Source: an uncultured beta proteobacterium
GTDB taxonomy: Bacteria > Pseudomonadota > Gammaproteobacteria > Burkholderiales > Burkholderiaceae_C
NCBI GenBank assembly: GCA_903897925.1
Contig: CAIUDG010000039.1
Coordinates: 1-36,971, forward strand
DNA: 36,971 bases
Direction of reading: 5' to 3'
A program made the translations under genes and the position numbers. The notes under the pieces were generated by a model. The model was not told the DNA's origin and did not search any database. It worked only from the letters and a program-made list of their open reading frames with translations. Below are positions 8,852 through 16,577 of the stretch, in pieces; within the stretch, counting starts at the first letter, position 1; each line of letters begins with the position of its first letter.

Positions 8852-8879
8852 ATTATGTGCCGTTGCTTTTGCAGTCGAA
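8852..8879 (-). promoter_or_regulatory. Weak candidate cas operon promoter
   Basis: On the minus strand TTCGAC (8879-8874) and CATAAT (8857-8852) are separated by 16 bp. The -10 differs from TATAAT at one base; the -35 is poor. It would start transcription roughly 60 bases before the cas1 ATG at 8783. This is pattern matching only. Confidence 0.3.
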
Positions 8880-8911
8880 CTATTTGGAAGTTTTTCTTGG
8901 AAATATCTCAA

Positions 8912-8931
8912 AATCACCCATTTGGGTGATT
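8912..8931. promoter_or_regulatory. 20-bp palindrome upstream of cas1, candidate operator
   Basis: AATCACCCA-TT-TGGGTGATT is a perfect inverted repeat with 9-bp arms and a 2-bp centre. It lies about 130 bp before the cas1 start, just upstream of the candidate promoter. A short centre suits a dimeric DNA-binding protein better than an RNA hairpin. No regulator gene is adjacent. Function is inferred. Confidence 0.5.
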
Positions 8932-9040
8932 GCAAATTTGTATTTCAAATCTACTATGCGTGCGTTTATTTTTCGAATTAACTGCGGATTTTGTGAGTAT
9001 TGGTGTCGCGCCAAAAATACCTCGAACGTTGAGCCGCGCA

Positions 9041-9062
9041 CTCAGCCGCATATGCTGCTGAG
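9041..9062. repeat. 22-bp near-perfect palindrome in cas-rec intergenic region
   Basis: The arms are CTCAGCCGCAT and ATGCTGCTGAG, with one mismatched pair and no spacer. It lies between the cas promoter region and recC. It could be an operator or remnant of a mobile element end. It shares no sequence with the palindrome at 8912-8931. Confidence 0.4.
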
Positions 9063-9426
9063 GTTCAGAGCGGCAGCGGGGAAATAGGAATAACTCATAA
9101 AACGACTGTCGGAAACTGCGGCATTCACAAGCTCGCTGGCTCTCATCGGTCTGTACTCAATAGTAGTCCCATGCCTTGCAACGGGACCCAAAGTATTCAA
9201 AGCACCTGCATTGAGATCGCAGAGGCAGCCATGTCGCCACACAGGAGCCCACAGTGTTTCTCGATCATGGTTACGCTAGTGCCGCTGATAACGCAATGGT
9301 GCAGGGTGTGGGGCTGCTGGAACAAGGTGCGCGCAGCCACGCGTTTTTTTCACCGAGGCTCACGGGGTGAGCCCCGGCTGCGGGATACTGCGGCTTCCGT
9401 CTGCTATCGCGCCGCCCTGCATCCCC

Positions 9427-12400
9427 ATGAGCACTGATATTCGCCAATCCTCTGCGTCCAGCCACCTGCCGGGTTTCATGGTGCTGCATGGCAACCGCCT
9501 GGAGGATTTGCGAACCCTGCTGATTGGCTTTCTGAAATCCCAGCCGCTGGCCGTGTTGCAACCGGAAGTGATTCTGGTGCAGAGCAATGGCATGAAAAAC
9601 TGGCTGGAAATGGCGCTCGCCGATGAAGACGCGCTGGGGATTTGTGCCGCCACCCGCATGGAGTTGCCGGGAGGCTATCTGTGGCAGGTCTACCGGGCCG
9701 TGCTGGGCGCCGATGCGGTTCCGCACCACATGGTTTTTGACAAGGCCAATCTGTTGTGGCGCCTGATGCGGCTGTTGCCCACACTGGCGGCTGCCAATCC
9801 GGTCTATGCGCCGCTGCAGCGCTACCTCGGCGCTGGTGCCGAAGGACGCCGGCTTTACCAGCTGGCACAGCAAATTGCCGACGTGTTCGATGGCTACCAA
9901 AGTTACCGCGCCGACTGGCTCGGTGACTGGGCAGCGGGCCAGGACATTCTTCGGGCACACGATGGTCAGGCGCAGGCGCTGGACGAAACGCAGCGCTGGC
10001 AGGCCCAGCTCTGGCGCGATGTTTGTGCCGATGTCGGTGCGTCCCTGGCGGACGCCTCACGTTCCAGTGTCCATGCACGCTTCATGGCCGAAATGAAGAA
10101 GCTGGTGCAGCGCTACCAGGCCAATGGCCAGGTGCCAGCTGGCGTTCCCCCCCGCATCGTGGTGTTCGGTATTTCTTCGCTGTCCATGCAAACGGTGGAA
10201 GCGCTGGCGATTTTGGGCCAGATGTGCCAAGTGCTGATGCTGGTGCAAAACCCGTGTCAGTACTTCTGGGGCGATATTGTTGAAGGGCATGCGCAACTGC
10301 GCCAGCAGCTGCGCCAACGCCAGCAGGCCAAGCCGCAACGTGATGGCAGCCGGCAGGGGCGGCTGTTTGATGAGGCGCCAACGCATGCGGTCGGTCATCC
10401 GCTGCTGGCGTCCTGGGGCAAACAGGGGCGTGACTATCTGCACCAGTTAAATGAATTTGACCAGGTCGAGGCCTACCGCGGCCGGGTGTCCCGGGTCGAT
10501 GCCTTTGTCGATCCGGTAGTGGGCCTGGCGCAGCCCAGCCAGCTTGCTCAGTTGCAATCGGCCATCCTGAACCTTGAGCCCTTGCCCGCGCAGGCCGTGC
10601 CGCTGTCGCCCAGCGACCGCTCCATTGTGCTGGCCAGCACCCACTCGGCGCAGCGTGAACTGGAAGTGCTGCATGACGCGCTGCTGGCCTGGTTCGATGC
10701 CGACGCAGAGCTGCAAGCGCGCGATGTGATGGTGATGGTGCCCGACATGGAAAGCTTTGCGCCGCACATCCACGCCGTCTTCGGGCGCTTTGCACGCGGC
10801 TTGCCACGCCACATTCCGTATTCCGTGGCCGACACCACAGCGCGCCAGTCCCCGATGGTCCAGGCTCTGGAGCAGCTGCTGCAGCTGCCGGAGTCGCATA
10901 TTTCGCTGCTTGACTGGTTAAGCCTGTTTGAGGTGTCGGCCGTTCGCCATCGGTTTGGCCTGACACCCGCCGACATTACGCAATTGCAGGAATGGCTTAG
11001 CAGCGCCGGCGTGCGCTGGGGCTTGGATGCCAGCCATCGCCAGCGCTGGGGCATTCCCGACACCAGCCCCGGTGCCGACCAGAACACCTGGGCCTTCGGT
11101 CTGCGCCGGCTGTTGCTAGGCTATGCCGTAGCGGAGGGCGCGTGCTGGGCGGCCACTTTGCCGCAGGCCGCGATTCGCAGCCTGGATGGCGCGCTGATCA
11201 GCCATTTGCTCGAGTGGGTGGAGGCGATCAGTGCCACCCTGCAGGTGTTGAGCAGCGCGCAGACGCCGCAGCAATGGTGTGCCACCCTGGGGGCACTGGT
11301 GGAGCGCTTCTTTTTGGCGGAAGACGATGCCGACGAACGCATGGTGCAGCGCTTGCTGGAACCCTTGGAGGTCTGGCTGCGTGCCTGCACCGAGGCCCAG
11401 TTAGAGACGCCGCTGGCGCTGGACGTGGTGCGCGAACATTGGCTGTCCCAAATTGCCGATGTCGGCCTGACACAGCGCTTCTTTGGTGGCGGGGTGCAGT
11501 TTGGCACGCTCATGCCGATGCGCTCGATTCCCTTCAAGGTGGTTTGCCTGCTGGGCATGAACGATGGCGCCTACCCGCGCCAGTCAGCGCCACGCGATTT
11601 TGATCTGATGGCACAAAGTTGGCGCGCCGGAGACCGCTCGCGCCGTGAAGACGATCGCTACCTGTTTCTGGAGGCGATTTTGTCAGCGCGTGAGCGGCTC
11701 TACATCAGCTGGCAAGGGCACAGTGCCAGCGATAACGCCGAACAGCCGCCCTCGGTGCTGGTGGCCCAGTTGATCGACTACCTGCACAGTGGCTGGAGCC
11801 CTGCGCGTGCGGTGGATCAGCAGCCTTTGCAGGCCTATTCCGAGGTCTATTTCTTGCAGGGTTCGGCGTTTCAGACTTTTGATCAGGAGTGGGCCCGCTT
11901 GCACGGACTGGCCGACGCTGATAGCAATGCGCTTGCCGGCCATGCAGCCGCTGCGCCCAACCCAGCACCACCGCTGGCACTGCGGTTGGAGGATATGCGC
12001 CAGTTGCTGCGGCAACCGGTCGAGGTGTTCTTTTGCGCACGTTTGCACATACGCTACGAAGACCTGCAAGCGCCGGTGCCGGACCTGGAGCCATTTTCCT
12101 TGAATGGTTTGGAAAAATACCAGGTCGGCCAAGCCCTGCTGAAAGCCAGCGACGCGCAGCGCGGGCTGCAGGCGCTGAAACTGTCTGGCCGCTTGCCAAT
12201 GGCGGCCTTTGGGGATCGTCTGCAAGCCACATTTGAACGTGAGCTGGCGCTGGTATTGGAGCGTCGGACCGGTTGGCGTGAAAAATTTACCGAGGCCAGT
12301 CCGGCACTGGCCATTTCCTTGAATGTCGATGGACACACCATTACCGGCACCCTGAACGATCTCTGGCGCAGCCGGCGGCCTGGCGCCCCTGCGGCGGCGG

Positions 12401-12975
12401 ATACGGATGCGGATGCGGAGTATGTTTATCTGCAATTGGGCCAGCGCCTGGGCGCGGTACTCGAAGGCAGCAAGGACGAGCGCGTCGCACGTGGCCACAT
12501 TGTGGCCGGGCTGTGGGTCAACCATGTAATCGCCTGCGCCAGTGGATGGCAACTCACCAGTGTGCAACTCGGCCTGGATGGTCAGGTGGTGTTTCAGCCG
12601 CTGGCACCCGACCAGGCGCTGAACATCGTACGGGACTGGTTGCGCGCCTACCACGCGGCCTGGGCGCAAGCACTGCCGGTGGCCTGCAAGACCGCCTGGG
12701 CCTACCTGCAGGCGCAGGCCAAGGCACAGCGCTTGCTGGCGGAGCAGCCGGACAAGCCGGAGAAGCAAAAAAATCCCCACGATGCAGCCGAAGCGGTGTT
12801 TGAGGATGGTTTCCAGGCAGCGGGCGAGCGCAGCGCCTCGCCCTATCTGTCACGCGCTTTTGACAGTTACCAGGACATTGAAGCCGACCTCGCGCACTGG
12901 GCCGAGGTGATTTATGGCGCCATGGCGTCGCATGCCGCCGGGTCGGACGCGGACGCGCAGGAGCAAGACGCATGA
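9427..12975 (+). CDS. recC: RecC subunit of exodeoxyribonuclease V
   Basis: RecC (about 1182 residues) is the non-catalytic subunit of RecBCD. It splits the duplex, scans the 3' strand for Chi and stabilises the complex during double-strand break repair and phage DNA degradation. Family features include the N-terminal NRLEDLRTLLIGFL...EVILVQSNGMKNWLEMALAD, the FGISSL and CPDM-like helicase-fold regions (VMVMVPDMESFAPHI), and GGGVQFGTLMPMRSIPFKVVCLLGMNDGAYPR, with RREDDRYLFLEAILSARERLYISW. The reading frame is open from a GTG at 9367, but the ATG at 9427 gives a family-like N-terminus. Neither has a good Shine-Dalgarno, so the start is uncertain. It overlaps recB by four bases. Base composition is richer in GC than in the cas genes. 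Confidence 0.95.
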   Translation: MSTDIRQSSASSHLPGFMVLHGNRLEDLRTLLIGFLKSQPLAVLQPEVILVQSNGMKNWLEMALADEDALGICAATRMELPGGYLWQVYRAVLGADAVPHHMVFDKANLLWRLMRLLPTLAAANPVYAPLQRYLGAGAEGRRLYQLAQQIADVFDGYQSYRADWLGDWAAGQDILRAHDGQAQALDETQRWQAQLWRDVCADVGASLADASRSSVHARFMAEMKKLVQRYQANGQVPAGVPPRIVVFGISSLSMQTVEALAILGQMCQVLMLVQNPCQYFWGDIVEGHAQLRQQLRQRQQAKPQRDGSRQGRLFDEAPTHAVGHPLLASWGKQGRDYLHQLNEFDQVEAYRGRVSRVDAFVDPVVGLAQPSQLAQLQSAILNLEPLPAQAVPLSPSDRSIVLASTHSAQRELEVLHDALLAWFDADAELQARDVMVMVPDMESFAPHIHAVFGRFARGLPRHIPYSVADTTARQSPMVQALEQLLQLPESHISLLDWLSLFEVSAVRHRFGLTPADITQLQEWLSSAGVRWGLDASHRQRWGIPDTSPGADQNTWAFGLRRLLLGYAVAEGACWAATLPQAAIRSLDGALISHLLEWVEAISATLQVLSSAQTPQQWCATLGALVERFFLAEDDADERMVQRLLEPLEVWLRACTEAQLETPLALDVVREHWLSQIADVGLTQRFFGGGVQFGTLMPMRSIPFKVVCLLGMNDGAYPRQSAPRDFDLMAQSWRAGDRSRREDDRYLFLEAILSARERLYISWQGHSASDNAEQPPSVLVAQLIDYLHSGWSPARAVDQQPLQAYSEVYFLQGSAFQTFDQEWARLHGLADADSNALAGHAAAAPNPAPPLALRLEDMRQLLRQPVEVFFCARLHIRYEDLQAPVPDLEPFSLNGLEKYQVGQALLKASDAQRGLQALKLSGRLPMAAFGDRLQATFERELALVLERRTGWREKFTEASPALAISLNVDGHTITGTLNDLWRSRRPGAPAAADTDADAEYVYLQLGQRLGAVLEGSKDERVARGHIVAGLWVNHVIACASGWQLTSVQLGLDGQVVFQPLAPDQALNIVRDWLRAYHAAWAQALPVACKTAWAYLQAQAKAQRLLAEQPDKPEKQKNPHDAAEAVFEDGFQAAGERSASPYLSRAFDSYQDIEADLAHWAEVIYGAMASHAAGSDADAQEQDA

Positions 12976-15900
12976 ACCGATTGAATCCCCTCACCATGCC
13001 ATTGAGCGGCCTGCAGGTGATTGAAGCCTCGGCCGGTACCGGTAAGACATTTACGCTGGCGGCGCTTTATGTGCGCCTGGTACTGGGCCATGGCCGCATG
13101 GCGACGCCAGCGGCAGGCGCACTGTATCCACCGCAGATTCTGGTAATGACGTTCACCGATGCGGCAACTTCCGAGTTGCGCGCCCGCGTGCGCCAGCGCC
13201 TGGCGCAGGCGGCGCAATATTTCAAAGGCGTGGCAGCGCCGAATGCAGCGCCGGATGATTTTTTGCAGCAATTGCGCGCCGAGTTTGCGCCGGACCGCTG
13301 GGCGGCTTGTGCGCAGCGTCTGGACATGGCCGCGCAGTGGATGGACGATGCGGCGATTTTTACCATCCATGGCTGGAGCAGTCGCATGCTCAAGAGCCAT
13401 GCATTTGACAGTGCCAGTCTGTTCCAGCAAAGCCGGGTGGAAGATAGCGACAAGCTGCGCCTGGGCGCCGTGCAAGATTATTGGCGCCGCTGGTTTTATG
13501 CCGTGCCGCTGAGTGCGCTGGGTGCCTTGGCAGCGGTGGGGGCCACGCCCGATGCCTTGCTGGAAAAACTAAAACCGATCTGGCGCGACAGCGAGCGCGC
13601 ACCCGGCACCGTTGCCGCTGCCGGAAAAGACCCGATAACGCTGCTGCAGGAATGGGCCCAGTGGCAGGCCGCAGTGGCGCAGCAGGAAGCCGCGGTGCGC
13701 AGCGCTTGCGATGTCTCGCTGGTGGCCATGCTCGAGGAGACCATCGCGGCCAAGCAGCTCAAAGGCTACAAGAAAGTCTGGCCGGCCAGTTTGCTGGAAT
13801 GGGCACAGGGTGAAGCCACGGTGTCGTTGAACAAAACCGCACGCAAGGCAGCGCAGACGCTGCTGCGGCGATTCTCGGCGTCGACGCTGCAGGGCCTGGG
13901 CTGGAGCCGGGCCGCAGACTGTGCTGCGTTTGGCGCTATCGAAAGCCTGTGCCAGCTGCTCGACCAGGAGCCGGATGTGGCCAGCCAGTTGCTAAGCCAT
14001 GCCGCAGTGCAGATTGGTTTGTCTTATCAAAATGCCAAGAATGCGTTGGCGCAATTCGATTTTTCTGACTTGCTGCAATGCCTCTACCGCGCCTTGCAGG
14101 CGCCTGACGGCCGTCTGGCGGCAGCCATTCGGCAACAGTTTCCGGTGGCCCTGGTGGATGAATTCCAGGATACCGACCCGTGGCAGTACGGCGCGCTGGC
14201 CAAAATTTATGGCGCATCGCCGCATGCCGACACCGGTTTGATCATGATTGGTGACCCAAAGCAGGCGATCTACAGCTTCCGTGGTGCCGACCTCAATACC
14301 TACCTGGCAGCGCGCCAGCAGGCGCAGGCTATTCACACCTTGTCGGGCAATTTTCGTTCCACCGGGGCCATGGTCAATGCCGTCAACCACGTGTTTCAAA
14401 GTGCCCAGCAACCGTTTGGCGCCGTGCCTTTTGACCCGGTGCAAGCCTGTAACGACAAGGTTCAGCCCGTGCAAGTGGCTGGCGTTGCGCAAGCGGCGCT
14501 GACGGTCTGGTATCTGCAGCCGCCAGCGGCGGGCGAGAAGCCAGTACGCAAAGAGGTATTCCTCCAACAGATGGCGGAGCTGTTTGCCACCCAGATGGTG
14601 CATCTGCTCCAGGCCCGGGCGGCGCGGCCCGGAGAAATGGCGGTGCTGGTGCGTGACGGCACCCAGGCGCGGGCGGTGCGCCAAGCCTTGTCGCAGCGCG
14701 GTGTGCGCAGCGTCTACCTGTCGGAGCGCGACAGTGTCTTTGCCACACAGGAGGCCAAGGACCTGTGGCGCCTGATGTGTGCGGTGGCCAATCCCCGTTC
14801 CACGGCGGGTTTGCGTGCGGCGCTGGCGACGCATTTGTGGGGCCTGTCCTTTGCCGCGCTGGAAGCCCTGTTTCAGGATGAAGACGCCTGGGACGCCATG
14901 GTGGAGAAGTTCAACGGCTGGCAGGTGGTTTGGCAACGCCAAGGTTTTTTACCAATGTTGCACCGCGTGTTGCACGACCAGGCCATTCCGCGGCGCATGC
15001 TGAACCCGTCCAACCCCAGAGACAACGAGGGCGAACGCCGGCTCAGCAACCTGATGCATCTGGGCGATTTGCTGCAAAGCGCCAGCGCCGGCCTGCAAGG
15101 CGAGGCGGCGCTGATTCGCTACCTGGAACAGTTGCTGCAAAATCCGAAAGCCGGTGGCGATGCCGGCGAATTGCGGCTCGAAAGCGATGCCCATCTGGTG
15201 CAGGTCATCACGATCCACAAATCCAAAGGCCTGCAATACCCGTTGGTGTTTTTGCCCTACGCCTCGACCTTTCGCAAGGAAGACAAGGACAGCGGCAGGG
15301 ACGACGCCGAGCGCATCGCGGAAGATATTCGTTTGCTGTACGTGGCAATGACGCGTGCCGAGCGCGCCTTGTATATGGGCCTGGCCAAGGTCAAGGGCGA
15401 CCTGGACGGTGCCACGCCGCAAGCGCAAAGTGCCGTGTCGGTGCTGCTGCAGCGCCAGGATGCCGGCGATTTGGCGGCCCGGCTACAGGTCTGGCAGCAA
15501 TGCCCGGATATTCAGGTGTTGCCGGCGCCGCCCGCCACGTCCGCGCAGTTTGTGCCGGAATCGGGCGTCAAACAATGGAAGCCCGCATTGCAGCCGGTGC
15601 GGCAGTTGCAAAGCCGTTGGTGGAGCGCCAGTTTCAGTGCCCTGACGCGCGATTTGGGACATCTGGCAGTGGCCGCTCCGAGTCCGGGCTCGGAGCGCGA
15701 TGCCCGGGTCGACGATGCGCTGATCGACAGCGCCGAGCCGAGCGATCTGCTCTGCGGTGAAGCACTGCCAACGCCGACCGTGGCGCCACGCTTTCATGCG
15801 TTTCCGGCCGGCAGCCGTTATGGAACCTTGTTGCACGACTTGCTGGAATGGCAGTTCGAGCGCGCTTGGCCGCTGGCCCAAGACAATGTAGATGCGGCGC

Positions 15901-16577
15901 AGGCACGCGACTGGTCGGCGCTGCTGCAGCGCAAGGCCCAGGCATTGAAGCTCGGTGCAGAAACGCTGGCGCAATTGCAGGACTGGATCCCGTGCATCGG
16001 GCAGGCGACCTTGCCGTTGCCGTCTGTCTCGGTAGGCGCCGACGCTGAAGCGCCGCCGCCGGCGCTGAAACTGTGTTCGCTGGACCGAAGCAATGCCTGG
16101 GCTGAAATGGGCTTTGCCTTGCCGGTGCATACCCTGGGTGCCGCGCAGCTGGATCGCCTGATCAGCCAGCAACTGCTGCCGGGCCAGCCGCGCAGCCCTT
16201 TACAGGATTTGCAACTTGAGGGCATGTTGATCGGCTTCATGGACCTGGTGTTGCAGCACGCAGGCCGCTATTACGTGCTGGACTACAAGTCGAACCGGCT
16301 GGATGCCTATAGCGCGGGCTATTTGTCAGCAGCCATTCTGGCGCACCGCTACGACGTGCAGTACACCCTGTACACACTGGCCTTGCATCGGCTGCTGAAA
16401 TCGCGTTTGCCGGGCTATGACTATGACCGGCACGTTGGCGGCGCCATTTACCTGTTCCTGCGCGGTATCGATCAGCCCGGGTCGGGGGTGTTCGTGGACC
16501 GCCCGCCGCGCGCGCTGATCGAGGCGTTGGACGCTGCCTTTAGCCACAAGGTTTTTGCTCAGGAGGTGGCATCGTGA
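12972..16577 (+). CDS. recB: RecB helicase-nuclease subunit of exodeoxyribonuclease V
   Basis: RecB (1201 residues) is the 3'-5' SF1 helicase and the only nuclease of RecBCD. Walker A is EASAGTGKT at 18-26 and motif II is VDEFQDTD at 395-402, with GDPKQAIYSFRGAD downstream and VQVITIHKSKGLQYPLVFLP before the C-terminal helicase motifs (LLYVAMTRAERALY). The C-terminal nuclease domain is intact: H955 (GTLLHDLLEW), D1091 (GFMDLV), D1104 and K1106 (LDYKS). These correspond to H956, D1067, D1080 and K1082 of the E. coli enzyme. The start ATG overlaps the recC stop (ATGA), and the stop overlaps the recD start. The protein should therefore load RecA and degrade DNA ends in the usual way. Confidence 0.97.
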   Translation: MNRLNPLTMPLSGLQVIEASAGTGKTFTLAALYVRLVLGHGRMATPAAGALYPPQILVMTFTDAATSELRARVRQRLAQAAQYFKGVAAPNAAPDDFLQQLRAEFAPDRWAACAQRLDMAAQWMDDAAIFTIHGWSSRMLKSHAFDSASLFQQSRVEDSDKLRLGAVQDYWRRWFYAVPLSALGALAAVGATPDALLEKLKPIWRDSERAPGTVAAAGKDPITLLQEWAQWQAAVAQQEAAVRSACDVSLVAMLEETIAAKQLKGYKKVWPASLLEWAQGEATVSLNKTARKAAQTLLRRFSASTLQGLGWSRAADCAAFGAIESLCQLLDQEPDVASQLLSHAAVQIGLSYQNAKNALAQFDFSDLLQCLYRALQAPDGRLAAAIRQQFPVALVDEFQDTDPWQYGALAKIYGASPHADTGLIMIGDPKQAIYSFRGADLNTYLAARQQAQAIHTLSGNFRSTGAMVNAVNHVFQSAQQPFGAVPFDPVQACNDKVQPVQVAGVAQAALTVWYLQPPAAGEKPVRKEVFLQQMAELFATQMVHLLQARAARPGEMAVLVRDGTQARAVRQALSQRGVRSVYLSERDSVFATQEAKDLWRLMCAVANPRSTAGLRAALATHLWGLSFAALEALFQDEDAWDAMVEKFNGWQVVWQRQGFLPMLHRVLHDQAIPRRMLNPSNPRDNEGERRLSNLMHLGDLLQSASAGLQGEAALIRYLEQLLQNPKAGGDAGELRLESDAHLVQVITIHKSKGLQYPLVFLPYASTFRKEDKDSGRDDAERIAEDIRLLYVAMTRAERALYMGLAKVKGDLDGATPQAQSAVSVLLQRQDAGDLAARLQVWQQCPDIQVLPAPPATSAQFVPESGVKQWKPALQPVRQLQSRWWSASFSALTRDLGHLAVAAPSPGSERDARVDDALIDSAEPSDLLCGEALPTPTVAPRFHAFPAGSRYGTLLHDLLEWQFERAWPLAQDNVDAAQARDWSALLQRKAQALKLGAETLAQLQDWIPCIGQATLPLPSVSVGADAEAPPPALKLCSLDRSNAWAEMGFALPVHTLGAAQLDRLISQQLLPGQPRSPLQDLQLEGMLIGFMDLVLQHAGRYYVLDYKSNRLDAYSAGYLSAAILAHRYDVQYTLYTLALHRLLKSRLPGYDYDRHVGGAIYLFLRGIDQPGSGVFVDRPPRALIEALDAAFSHKVFAQEVAS

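Larger units (their letters stand above)
8784..9426. other. Gene-free divergent region between cas and rec operons
   Basis: These 643 bp separate the start of the leftward cas operon from the start of recC. The left third is AT-rich and should contain the cas promoter. Two palindromes stand out (8912-8931 and 9041-9062). The right part is GC-richer and contains short open frames. One, at about 9252-9369 on the plus strand (VFLDHGYAS...SHAFF), and one on the minus strand at 9042-9242, are not recognised and may be decayed gene remnants. A hairpin GGCTCA-CGGGG-TGAGCC at 9357-9373 precedes recC. No tRNA or insertion sequence is seen. Confidence 0.6.

Noticed and set aside
9042..9242. 66-residue minus-strand open frame in the cas-rec gap
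   Set aside because: No recognised motif, no ribosome-binding site and no conserved context; kept only as a possible remnant.
9357..9373. Hairpin GGCTCA-CGGGG-TGAGCC before recC as a terminator
   Set aside because: The T7 run lies upstream of the hairpin on the plus strand, and on the minus strand it would be followed by A residues, so it does not have terminator layout.
9271..9960. 229-residue minus-strand frame opposite recC
   Set aside because: Antisense shadow of a strongly recognised gene in GC-rich DNA; no domain resemblance.
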